From Adiantum capillus-veneris (Eukaryota; Streptophyta; Polypodiopsida; Polypodiales; Pteridaceae): DNA of 64,000 nucleotides. The position numbers were made by a program, and so were the translations under genes. Numbering within the stretch: position 1 is the first letter of the stretch; each line of letters opens with the position of its first letter. A model generated the notes under the pieces. That model ran no database searches, was not told the origin of the DNA, and saw only the letters and a program-made list of their open reading frames with translations. This document shows positions 49,024-61,000 of the stretch, piece by piece. Location: NCBI GenBank assembly GCA_014529385.2, contig CM043947.1:123892891-123956890 (forward strand), written 5' to 3'.

Positions 49024-49754
49024 GTTTGAGGATAGATCAAATGGGCGTCCACCTAGCCGGACACGTAGCCAGACACCACATTTGTACTCTATTAATTGTC
49101 CGAGCTAGTAAAGTGATACTCTCTGTAAATCCTAATTCTAGAGTAGCAGGTCAATTATTTGAGTTGTAATGTTGTCATGATATTCGTAAAAGTCCATGTG
49201 AACTAGCTTGAATGCCCTAGGTATAAATGTCAATAACCTTAATGTGGAAGGAATGGATTATCTTTAGGGAGGAAAGGAGCTCAAAAAACGTACACTCAAG
49301 CTAGGAGCTGCTCCAAACTTGTAATCATCGCAACTCATGATTTGGTAATCCGTTTTCGATTATGAAACTTGCATTGTGTTCCTCTCTCTTTCATTTTTAA
49401 TTCAAGTGTAAGCATTGTCAATTTTGTTGTGGTTTGCGACTACATGTCTATGAGCTGTAAATAACCCTAGGTGTCCTAAACCTCCTCCTAAAGTTTTGTT
49501 GCATTTCGAGTCCATTCGAGTGATGAAATGGCATGATGACCTAGAGCTATAAGAAAGGACATAGGCAGGTTTCCCTAATCATTGAGTGTCGGTTTGCTTG
49601 TTGAGCTAGTGTGTTTGGTTGTTAAGGTTCTCTTTGTGAGACTGACGATCGCATAGAGTCTCCGTGCCCCATCCAAGTCACTTTCCCTGAGTATTGACAT
49701 TATGTTAGTGCCAGAAAACTATGCTGTAGACATCCGTCGTGGTGACCCGCTAAC
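49024..49754 (+). repeat. Candidate 3' LTR of the gag-protease element
   Basis: It is preceded by the purine-rich AAAGTAGGAATGGGGGAA (49006-49023), which fits a polypurine tract. It starts TGTTTGAGGATAG and ends CGCTAACA, so has TG...CA ends. The 5' counterpart was not found in the window, so the call rests on the polypurine tract and ends alone. Confidence 0.4.
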
Positions 49755-51293
49755 ACTTGCACGTGCAAAAATGCACACACACACACTATGTTAAACTCTA
49801 AACCCTAAACCTACAAGAAATCCTGCTAGAGAGTAGTCCATAAGCAACATTTTCACCTCCGGCAAGTTGTTAGGAACCATATCTGCAGGAACTGAGGAGG
49901 AAGAGGGCAAGAGAAGAGACGCTAAAACTAGAGAAATGTGCAGGGAAAGAACGGCACGTTCATTTTTTGCAGGGTTCATCGGTGCAAGCATCGGTGCAAG
50001 CGTGGAAAATGGATCAAAGGGGTACCTTGATGTGTCTTGGTTCACTATATATACTACTACCCCTTTGATCCATATTCCCCATGTGGGATCTACATGGTGA
50101 AACTTCGTGGTCTGCCATGGACTGTTCTCCTAAAAATTTCCCACAAACTTCAAACAAAAAACTTTTTCTTGACCCTACTTTGACCACCCCCCATTTTGTG
50201 CTCACCCATTAGATGGAACACTTGTAAAAACCACCCTCAAGGAGGTCACCTAGAAAAATGTATCATATCATGTGAGTTCAACATAAGGGTATTAAAAGTT
50301 CTTAAAACTTACAAAATATATATATACAAAAGGATACTATCTTTCCAAATTTGAAAAAAAATTTAGAAAGGGTACATCATATTCTTAAAAACATTCATAG
50401 ATAAGGGGTTTCACAAACATATCTTGAATGCACGTGATATGGTAGTTTTACACATAGTGAACCCCCCAAGAACCCACCTTAGGCCAAGTTCTCAATTCTA
50501 ACTTCCGACATGTGTCATGCATTCTTACTTCTTTGTGACCTCGAATGGCACACCGCAAAATGATGGAAAATCATCTTATTCCCCATGCCACTTCTATACA
50601 TCGACTTTGTCTCAACATAACTTCATGCTCATAACTTTGATTGATCACTTCTAGATGGATCCAAACGTTGTATACCATCATTGAAAACCCTGACAAGCTT
50701 GGAACAAATATTGCTGACACACTTATCACGGTGACCAAGTCTTGCACCCCATAACTGCAATTGAAGAGTCACGCTGACTAGCTTGGGGAACACTTTGATG
50801 AATATCCTTAGCAGTTTCATTTCAATACTTTGGGCCCTTCTACCATCCACCTTTGAAAGGACCTATAGCAAAGAACCTTGGTCCAAGAAACCTCATCATT
50901 CATACACCTCTCCAACCACTTGATTTCCCTCGCCCTTCATGTATGCTTTATCACTGATATTTACCTATAGATTCCCATGGCACAACTTTGTCCTCTTCAT
51001 AAAGATGACCAAATTAGATGCACCATATTTTTTGTCATCATAGCTTCCTCTTTCCCTCCTCCTACGATCAAATCTATAGCAGCAAGATTCTTCCCTCTCA
51101 AAGATCTCACTCCCCTCTTACTCTCTCTCCCCTTCACACACACAAACAACATATTTGGAGAACCCTAAATCTGCATTTGTTGAAGCTCAATTTCAATGAA
51201 GTTGTGCCATAAGGAGGATCTACCACAAGGAAGCCTGACCAATAGCAAGCAGAGGTAAGATTCTTCACACCTTCGCTTCCCTTTACCCTATTG

Positions 51294-51331
<38 letters not shown>

Positions 51332-51679
51332 TAAAAAAGATACAAGTAGAGATTTCATGTCTCTTGCATGATGGTTGTAGAGGCTTGCTTGTTTGCTTGA
51401 TGGGTGACTAGTGTGAGGAAGAGATGAAAAGAGATATTAATGTTGACTAGCGTTAATGCTCATTTAGTGTTTAGTGTTGAAGCGATAATGTTTGAAAGAT
51501 GGTCAATTAGTGTTAAGCTAGAGTGAAAAATTTCTTGAAAGATGTTTATGTTAAGCTTGAGAAAAAATGAGTGAAAAGAATAGACCAAAAGTATAAACAT
51601 TACAATACATTCAACAAAAAAAAAGGAAAATGGAAAAGACAACTAAAGAAAGATTGGATCAATATAGAACATTAATTTT
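49755..51679. other. Anonymous DNA with small repeats
   Basis: A 16-bp perfect inverted repeat (50009-50024 / 50058-50073, ATGGATCAAAGGGGTA) flanks TATATATA. A (CA)n microsatellite lies at about 51297-51330. No coding domain was recognised on either strand. Confidence 0.55.
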
Positions 51680-52310
51680 GTCCTAAAACTAGAGAGTGGA
51701 AAAGAGAGAGAAAAATAAAGATCATAGGGAGGATTAGGGACAGGGAACTTCGTAAAATAGAGTAGGTTAGATTAGAGAGAAGAAAACAGAGAAATAGGGT
51801 AAAGAAAGAGTGTAGAGAGAGTCCATAGTTAGAGACTACATAGAGAGATTAGAGAGATGGTTAGAGAGAGTAAAGATGGAGCACATAGAGGTTGTAGAGA
51901 GAGTAAAGAGATGAATAGAGAGAGTAGAAGATTAAGGGATGGAGAAAGATGGTTTGAGAGAGTAGAGAGGGTAGAGATAGAGTTTAGGTAGAGAGTAGAT
52001 ATTAATGTATTTAGAGAGATTTTTAGAGAGATTTTTAAAGAGAGTAGAGAGGGTATAGATTAGGTAGATAGGTAGAGAGAGAGATTGTAAAGGTTAGGCA
52101 GAAAGGTAGAGGCTCGGTAGATAGGTAGAGAGAAAAGTGAGAGGAAGATTATGTAAAGGTAGAGAAGTGGGATAGAGAGGGTAGAGATTAGGGCAGATAG
52201 GTAGAGAGAGAGTTAGAGGTTAGGTAGCTAGGTAGAGAGAAAAGTGAGAGGAAGATTAGGTAGAGGTAGAAAGAGAAAAAGAGAGGGTGTAGATAGAAGT
52301 GTATAGTATT
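51680..52310. repeat. Degenerate TAGAGAGAG / GTAGATAGG repeat tract
   Basis: Purine-rich units of 8-20 bp (GTAGAGAGAG, TTAGGTAGATAGGTAGAGAG) fill the stretch. The inverse form (CTCTCTATCTACC) fills parts of 53205-53470, 55460-55690 and 56100-56215. Confidence 0.85.
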
Positions 52311-52341
52311 ACCTTTGTTTTATATACATATGTATAGGTAA

Positions 52342-52757
52342 TCCATATGTGAGTGTGTAGATATATATGCATATATGTAGGCATTAAGTAAGGGAGCATA
52401 ATAGCTGATAGTTGAATGATTCATCTCATCTACATTCCCTTTTTACTTATGTTGTTGTAGTAGAAAGTTCCACTCATGTATAGATCACCATGTTGTACCC
52501 TTGGTTATATTTGATTGCGATTATGATGATATCTAAAGAGGTGACACTATCCATATGTGAGTGTGTAGATATATATGCATATATGTAGGCATTAAGTAAG
52601 GGAGCATAATAGCTGATAGTTGAATGATTCATCTCATCTACATTCCCTTTTTACTTATGTTGTTGTAGTAGAAAGTTCCACTCATGTATAGATCACCATG
52701 TTGTACCCTTGGTTATATTTGATTGCGATTATGATGATATCTAAAGAGGTGACACTA
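52342..52757. repeat. Perfect tandem duplication, 2 x 208 bp
   Basis: 52342-52549 and 52550-52757 read the same throughout (TCCATATGTGAGTGTG to GAGGTGACACTA). A third, clearly diverged relative follows at about 52898-53085. Confidence 0.95.
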
Positions 52758-53143
52758 GACTATAGGCATTACTAACTCCTACTTAGGTCTACCAATATGG
52801 TTCATATATATGTAATTAACAAAAAGTGTTTCTATACAACCTTGTACTTGTGTACATATGCTACTTTATAGATTATATATGCATGATGTATATATGTATC
52901 TATGTGAGTGTGTCCATGTATGTAAGAACTAAGTAGAACAACATAGCACCTAAAGGTTAAACACTTCCTCTCCCACATAGTCCCTTTTTAATCATGACAC
53001 TATGGTAGGTATCTAGTCATGTTTGAATTGGCGCAATGTACCGTTGAGATTGTGATGAAATCTAAAAAGGTGCCACTAGACTATTGGCACTAGTAGACCC
53101 TACCTAAGTCTAATAGTATATATGTATGCATGTAACTACACAT

Positions 53144-53174
<31 letters not shown>

Positions 53175-53204
53175 GGTCTATATATCAGAGTGAGTGTGTA
53201 TACA

Positions 53205-53350
53205 CCTATTCTACATATCTCTCTACACCCTCTCTATCTATCTTGATTAGGTAGATAAGTAGGGGTATGTAGACTGGGTGGAAAGACAGAAGTAGGTATA
53301 TGGGTAAAATCTATATACCTCTGTCTCTGTGCCTAATCTACCTCTATTAA

Positions 53351-53388
<38 letters not shown>

Positions 53389-53470
53389 AATATATGTATG
53401 TATATATATATATATATGCCCTATCCATCTACCTCCCTCTCTACGTCATCTCTATCTACCTTACGTAGAG
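53205..53470. repeat. CTCTCTATC/TATA simple-sequence region
   Basis: Contains CTCTCTATCTATC-type units, a CT run and TA runs (53349-53420). A (TG)n run lies just before at about 53150-53174. Confidence 0.8.
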
Positions 53471-53709
53471 AAATAGAGGCATGCAGATTAATCATAAAGA
53501 GAGAGACAGAGGTAAATATATTAAATCTATTATTTGGTTATGAAACTATGGTGGAAGTATTGAAACATCTATGGTGCGTGCTTTTGATGAGCATCCATGG
53601 CATGGAGAACTATGCAGAGAGAGAAGATGAGAGAGAGAGAGGAGCTTGACACAACAATAGAAAACAAAAAATCTATGTATTGTATTGATACTTAAAGCCT
53701 TTACATCTA

Positions 53710-53710
<1 letters not shown>

Positions 53711-53755
<45 letters not shown>

Positions 53756-53791
53756 TCTCTCTTTATATATATATTTATATATATGTATGTG

Positions 53792-53860
<69 letters not shown>

Positions 53861-53892
53861 GATATTTATATTTATATAGATATAGATATATG

Positions 53893-53925
<33 letters not shown>

Positions 53926-53931
53926 GATTGG
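53711..53931. repeat. Compound (CT)n/(TA)n/(GT)n microsatellite inside the 3' LTR
   Basis: A CT run at 53711-53762 is followed by alternating TA and GT runs to 53931. The corresponding part of the other LTR (55292-55334) is a short TA run only. Confidence 0.9.
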
Positions 53932-55100
53932 CTAGTGAACTAGTTGTAGCCATCCTTTCTCATGCAAAACTAAGTGCAATATCTGCATGTTCTAAGAGAG
54001 TGTTCCCATGGGTTGACACCAGACTGGACTAGGGCTTGGAAATCCAACATGTGCTACGGTTAAGCTACCAACTAATGGATTTTTTTGTTTACTTCCTGCA
54101 ATCCTTTGTTTTTTTGTTTACCCAATAACTTTGGGACAATAGGCTGAGAACAATTTTTTTGGGAGGTCTTACCACTTATGTGTGGAAGTGTTTGTAACTC
54201 GTATAATTTTTCTCGCGTGATAACAACTGACAAATAATATTCTTAAACAAAGATTTGATAGAAAAATATATGATGATTGTGTTGAAAAGAGACAAACCAT
54301 TATAAACCTATGACACTGAGAGGGAAAAAAAGATTGGAATCTTTGTTGATGTACCAAGTGCTTGAGACAAAATCGTTTGCAAGAGTCATCACATTCTTTC
54401 TTTTTGCTACTTTGAGTTTTGGATTTGCCTTCAATTTTTTCTTTGGCATCCACATCCAAAGCTATGGAGTTGACCAGTTGATGGAAGTGAGCATCAATAT
54501 TCTTACCATCATAATTAGATCGCTTCTTTAGAGATTTATTAACCACCTTAGAATGTTTTTCATGATTCACATCCCTCAAAAAACATCCATATTGTAGCAA
54601 TAGATGTGTTTCAAAATGGTATGATATCCTTTTCTAACTCCAGTGCATGATTTCACTGAAGTTTTCTCACCTTCAAGTGAGCCAGTGCTTAATAGTACTA
54701 GCAAATATTTAATATGCTGCAAAAAAACTTTCTTTATAAGTTATGGGGAATGAAATCAATGGTATTTTCTCTATATACGACGTCTTCAAGGATTCATTTT
54801 GAAAATGATATCATTGATTAGCTACTGCCCACAACTGGACAATGTTTTGAAATGCTTAGCAGAACTCTGGCAATCTGCGATGCGTTTTCAGATGCTATTT
54901 GGCAGACTTCTCTCGTTTGGCTAGCTTTTCAATATGCCAAGTAAATCTTCTTGTTGATGGCGACGACATTTAAAAATTGCTTGTATGTAGAAATTGACCT
55001 CCTGCCAATGAGTGTAGCTTTAACTGTTGCCACCTAGGGCTCTTAGCTACTGCATTTTAAGAGGCTAGCTCCAACGCTTCCTTCAAGCTTGCCCGCATGG

Positions 55101-55112
55101 GATCTAATACCA
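55101..55112 (-). other. Primer-binding site (tRNA-iMet type, two mismatches)
   Basis: The minus strand reads TGGTATTAGATC against the canonical TGGTATCAGAGC. It is separated by two bases from the end of the LTR at 55115. Confidence 0.6.
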
Positions 55113-55293
55113 GATGCTGGGCTGCAGATCTATGGTGGAAGGATTGAAGTGAATATGGTGGGTGCTTTCGATGAGGATCCATGGCGTGTGGAGAAGTGTG
55201 TAGAGAGAGAGTATGAACGAGAGAGATAGTGTCTCAACACAACAATAGAAAAAATAAATTCTATGTATTGTATTATTACTCAAAGCCTTTATA

Positions 55294-55336
<43 letters not shown>

Positions 55337-55460
55337 GATTGTCTTGTTCACTAACTATAGCCACCCTTTCCCATGCAGAATCGAGTGCATCATATGCATG
55401 CTCTAAGACAATGTTCCAACAGGTTGAAAACAAAATGGACTAGGTCTTGGAAACCGAACA

Positions 55461-56400
55461 TCTATTACCTCTCTCTCTATGCCTTCTCCATTTTCCTCTA
55501 TTTATCTCTCTCTCCACACCCTCTTTAGCCTCAAATTAGGAATGCCTTCTTCATTTACCTCTATTTACCTCTCTCTCTCTCTCTATGCTCTCTCTAGCTT
55601 TTGACTAAGTGTAGAAGATAGAGATTATCTCTCCGTCTATGCACCTCCTATCTACCTTGATCTACCTCCCTCTTGCTGCCCTCTCTATCTACCTTAGGTC
55701 TTGGGGGGTGCACTATGTAGTCATGATAATGTATCACACAATTTCAATAAGAGGGGTTTTACAATTCAAAGTTTGTAGGCAATTTAATAGAGATATATTA
55801 AAAAGAGGAGGGTTCTATATTACATTGTGGAAAAAAATCCTAAAATAAAGGATCGTTCTATTCATTCAAACATGTAAAACAAGGTGTTTTTATACTACCC
55901 TACAAACGCACATTATATATGAGATATTGAGTAGTGCATCCCCCCACCAAGGCCTAGGTAGAGAGATAGAGGTGTTTTTATATTACCCTACAAACTCACA
56001 TTATATATGAGATATTGAGTAGTGCATCCCCCCACCAAGGCCTAGGTAGAGAGATAGAGGTGTGTATATTAGGTGTAGAAAGAGAGATAGATAAATGGAT
56101 AAAAATCTATCTAGCTCTCTCTTTACACCCTCTCTATCTACCTCTATTTACCCTCTCTCTCTCTCTCTCTCTCTCTCTATGCACTCTCTATTTAGCTCTA
56201 TCTACATCCTCTCTAGGCTCAAATTAGGTACAAAAGAGGATAGAGATCTACCTCTCATATAGCTTAGGTAGATAGGTAGAGGTGTGCATATTAGGTAGGG
56301 ACTATGTGTAGGGTAGAGTTTACATTACATAGCTTTGGAAGAGAAATCTAGAGATGGTAGAGACTAGGTATAGGGATATTAGAGAGAAATCAAGTCATTA
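55461..56400. repeat. CTCTCTATC tract with an 88-bp tandem duplication
   Basis: Includes the dispersed repeat at 55511-55655. An 88-bp unit (GAGATATTGAGTAGTGCATC, CACCAAGGCCTAGGTAGAGA) starts at 55921 and again at 56009. CT-rich runs lie at 56155-56180 and TAGAGAG-rich DNA at 56240-56390. Confidence 0.85.
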
Positions 56401-58019
56401 CTTGCAAACTAATCTCTTATATATGTCAAACAAGAGATCAGCTAATGGGGAGAAGCCCCGATATTTTTCCTTTGGTTGGTATACATTGTAGTTGGGCTTC
56501 CCACCAGAGTGGCCCTCTTATGGTTTTGGTGGAGCTCGTCCATCTACTTAGGTTCCTCACATGCTAATGGATCCAGACCTACAATGGGCACTCTCTTTGT
56601 GAGAGGAGTACATGTATTTGACACAAGGTTTGTTTAGTTTCTACACTCAAAAGCACCTAGTGACTTATGGTCTTTCATAGTCGACCACAGCGCGGGGAGT
56701 CAAGGAGGGACCCTATATGTCCCAAAGCCTTATATTGATAGGAACCCTTCTACCGTGCTTTCTTATTGACCCACACCCTTCCATTGCACGATATCACACC
56801 ATTCCATTCTACTCCAACATTGTCTGATCCTCATTGATAGTCCAAGGGTGGTCAACGAGCATCTTCTAGTAGTGCAAATAGGTGTTCCTCTCAGGGTAGT
56901 GAGTGTTGTGGAAGGTAGAATGATAAGGACTCTTATTGGGACACCTATTTTGGTGGTGATGAGGGCATTGGATCACCTTTTTTGGAGCATCCCACTCCAA
57001 CTTACATGCTCCATTTATATAGCATAAGGACTATGATGCATCTTGCCATATACACATGGGTGCTACCTAGGGATTTCATTGATGTGATCACGATCATGTG
57101 ATTATGTTAATAACTCTAGTGATTACACAATAAAAAGATGTGATCATGTTAATTGTTAATGTGACTTTGATGATGACCTGGAGAAACCCATAGAGTCACC
57201 TGTGGGGTAAAAGCATACTCTCTTAGGTTTTGTCGGGATTTTTTTTTTCTCGACGGGCCCATTGAGAAAAATACATAGCCCGGCAGGCCACGAAGAAAAT
57301 AAAAAATCCCAATGAGTGCAATTATATAAAGTAAACCTCGTGCTTATTGTGGTGCTTTGACTAGGCAAATCCTTGGGGAGTGTATTCGAATGCGGGTACA
57401 ATCATCTCTTTGTGAATTGGCCTAAGGTTATAAAGTTGCAGTTCCTTTTTTGGACCGAATGTGATTCTTAATTTGGTAGCCACTTCTAAAAATATTCAGC
57501 TCCTTCATCGAACATAAAGGTGAGAAATTAAAACAATTGAGAATTTGAAGAGTCATGCGCTTTGTGAAGAAGCCATTGGTCAATATGAGGGCTCCAATTG
57601 GTTTTAGAAGATGAGCATATGCAAATGACAAGTTGATAGTCAAGGGTCAGATGTCGTGGACTAGTGTACTAAGCATATAAAGATTCTTAAAGTTTTCCAT
57701 TTTCCACCATCATTGATTTAAGTTGATATACATTGTCACTACACAGTTTAAGAGATATAATCTTTATTGGGTGAAAATAGCTTTTATATATTTAATGACA
57801 AACATAACAATTTTCCCATAGTTGAACAACATATAGATTGACCCTCGAATTGAGATATCAAACATCATCCCAAATCAATGTATCATGATTGTGGGTGCAA
57901 AAACCCCTGTGGGGACAAGGGAAAAACCCACAATCTCCATATGTTTCTTGTTGTTGCTACTATCTCAAACAATACATAGAGTCAAGTCACACAAAAAGGT
58001 TTCCAACTATGGAAGTAAC
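56401..58019. other. Anonymous DNA
   Basis: No coding domain or repeat family was recognised. Short open frames at 57156-57401 and 57428-57643 (minus) have no motif. Confidence 0.5.
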
Positions 58020-61000
58020 TTATCTACTAGTTTTTCTCCCTAGGAGGAGGACCAACAAACTTTCTTCTCTAAACTTAGAGAAGACAAACAAATCAATCTC
58101 TAGCATTAGACACTGATGGATCTCCTTTGTGCAAGCAAGCCCCAAGCCACCACACCCAACAAAAATGTCCATAACATGGTTGTCCTCATATGTGAATGTC
58201 TCTAGCAACCAGCTGTGTCAAACTTTTGAATCAAAATTTAACGGCAAGAGCTTATATATAACTATCAAGATGAGTGTTTTGATTTCACAAGGTTCATGGC
58301 GAGAAAGTTACCTATAAAAAGTCTCAATACGCTCTGCTCCCCCTTGACTCAAATCTCTAGCTTGTATAATTGCTAGATGAACGAGGTGGAGACTCTGTGA
58401 GATAGCTTCTTGAGGCCAAAAAGCACTCAAGAGAAACACCCTCGCCAAACTTTCTATCATAATGAGGTGTAATGCTTTGAGAATTCTTATGATAAAACAA
58501 ACCAAGAGTGAGATCCATCACCTATGTAAGGAGAGAACAAATCACTTAATTGGAAGTATTCTAAATTTCATGCGCAAGCTTCACATAAAGAAGGCAACCT
58601 CACCTGCTCACCGATCTTTGTATGCAAGTATCCCCCATCACACATCAATATCCACGAGCAATGAGTTGCAAACTAACTCTATTAGCTTGCATGGCAAGGT
58701 CCCCCAAATGTTGTGCAAGAGACAAAGTCACCAAGAAACCCTCCTCTTCCAAGTGAACATCAGCAATTTCCATGACACCACTCGCCAAGGTAGTGGAAAA
58801 GTGGTTCCACTAAGGAACAAATTTTACATTACCTACACATTCAAGTTAGAAAGAAAAATTGCATCATAACATATATGCATTGTATAACGAACACAAAGCC
58901 ATAAAAAAAGCTCACCTATAGTGTGATTGTGAATACCATCAACTAACATGGATGTAGGGAAGTGTGCAAATATCAACCTTGCCACATATTGGGAGATTTC
59001 CCCCTTCAATGAATACTCACGCCCATCATAGATTGGTGTTTTCTTGAACCACATTTCAATACTAACACAAACCAAAGCATCATGCTAAGAGTAAATTATG
59101 GTATTTTAACATTTTAGAGAAATATGAAAGTCTTACCTATGCCATGCTAGGTCATCAATTGCTTCCACATCCAGCAACAAAGCATCCACACATGTGATAA
59201 ACTCCTCTCCTAAACATGATAATTCAATTTTCAATTGATGAGAATCTCAAAGAATGCTTAGAAAACCAAAGGAGTGTCAATGGTTAATGCAAGCAATAAT
59301 TAGAGTAGTAAAAAGAAACTAAACAAGCAAAGAACGTCTACCTATGGTGCCTTTTGTTGGCATCCTCTCATGTAGTGAACGACTCATAATAGTTTCAGAG
59401 AAGCAAGACTTTGATGCTAGGGTGGATCCTTTTGGTGGAAGAGAAAGCTCTCCTCCTCACCATCAACATCTATAGGCACAATTGGGAGGGTTTTTCTATA
59501 CTTTTTTTACGTTTCCTTCCACACAAAGGTGGCTTGGTGGATGGCTCAATGTGTGTATCTTGGGGTGGGATAACACCATCATTAGAGATGGGACTCTCTT
59601 TCAAAAAACCTTTTCATAAAAAAGTTCACCAAAAAAAGATCAACAAATTTCAGATTTAAACAATTTATATTAGCTTATACAAGAGATTGTGGTTCACTTA
59701 CGGGCATGAATCTCTTGGTCACTCTTTGGGATAACACCTAGGGGATACTTCAACCACCATGTACAATTACAATGAGAGCACTCCCAAGGTGTAATACCCT
59801 TTTCTGAGTGTGTTGACGAGAACATAGTATTATCATCCTTTTTATCTAACCATTCTTGTACATCCTCGGGCATAAACTCTATCATCCTTAGAAGCATACA
59901 ATTCAATAGCCATCTAAATAAAAAATCATTATAAAGAAGAGACAATAAAATACATCGTGAAGAAAAACTAGTACTTAAAACAATCCAATTCCTGTACCCA
60001 AGATTTTTGCTTGCATGCATCACTTCGGGTAAAGAGGCATAATCTGAAGCACTCTTCATGTTTGCCAAAACATGAATATAAGCCAATGAAACATGTGTCT
60101 TTGTAGATGCCTTAAAAAAGACCTCAAATGTTTTTGGAAACAAAGGCCCCTCCACCTCAAACCTAGCAATAACACTTGCTGCTTTGCAAACATTCCTTGC
60201 CAATAGGTATCTTGCCTCATGTAGGCTCTAAGTTTCTTATAGTCTGCAAAATGACCTCCCTTGGGCTCCCTTGGAGTCCTTAACTTTGGTCAAAATCATC
60301 ATGTGAAGAAGTTCTTTGCGTCTAATGAACAAATTTATAATCGTCAATCCAAAAGTTAATGTACTGATTACAATGCACATTGAAATGACAAATCAGAGTT
60401 TAAGATGAAATAAAACAAACCTCTCTATTGTGATCTTTGCGGCGCACAAGATGTATAATTTATCCCGAGTGATTCCTACCATTGTTTTGTCATGCAAATC
60501 CTTGTCAAATAGCATAGTAAAAAACTCTTCACCATGTGCAGGATTTGCAATAGAAAGGTACTTATATCCGCTATCTCTCATTTTTTATTCTTCCTTCTTT
60601 AAAGCTTCATTCATCTTGTTTTTGAAATCCTCTCCAACAAGACCTAAAGTTCTAAGCCCTTCTCTTCTCATCAACCAAAAAGGATTCCCATCTCCCCTTC
60701 AAAGCAGCACAATTATTTAACAATGTTTCTATGATCCATTAGCAACACAATGCAAACAAATCCATGACTACATAGGCTTCCCACACGGGAACCAAAACTC
60801 CATCCATAACTTGCCACCTCTACAAGGCTTCCCACCTGGGAATTTAGGGCATCATACAAACCGTAACCCGATCCATTACTTGACACCTTTCAATAGACTT
60901 CCCACATAAAAATTGAAGGCATATTTGAAAACATGGACTCATGCGTATCTTGTAACCTTCAACTAAGGCTCCCTCAAGATAGTTGAAGACATACTCATTC

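Larger units (their letters stand above)
42867..49754 (+). mobile_element. LTR-type element with gag and protease but no visible RT
   Basis: The plus-strand order is an unknown N-terminal frame (43012-43341), gag (43381-44020), zinc knuckles (44100-44530), acidic/basic linker frames, aspartic protease (about 45730-46199), a second protease-like frame (46620-46877), Gln/Lys-rich frames to 48137, then a polypurine stretch and candidate 3' LTR. I found no reverse transcriptase, RNase H or integrase motif in any plus-strand frame. It is either a non-autonomous gag-protease element or one whose pol was replaced or decayed. Confidence 0.6.
53544..55460 (-). mobile_element. Small non-autonomous LTR element
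   Basis: Two related LTR-like sequences in the same orientation flank about 1.05 kb. The minus-strand 5' LTR is 55115-55460 (starts TGTTCGGTTTCC, ends CAGCCCAGCA). The 3' LTR is about 53544-54049 (starts TGTTGGATTTCC), enlarged by CT and TA microsatellites. A primer-binding site TGGTATTAGATC lies two bases inside the 5' LTR. The interior has a 143-codon minus frame (54169-54600) without a recognised domain. No target duplication is evident. Confidence 0.65.

Noticed and set aside
54169-54600. Coding gene of 143 codons in the small LTR element
   Set aside because: No domain was recognised and the N-terminal and C-terminal parts look like random translation. It is mentioned only as a frame within the element.
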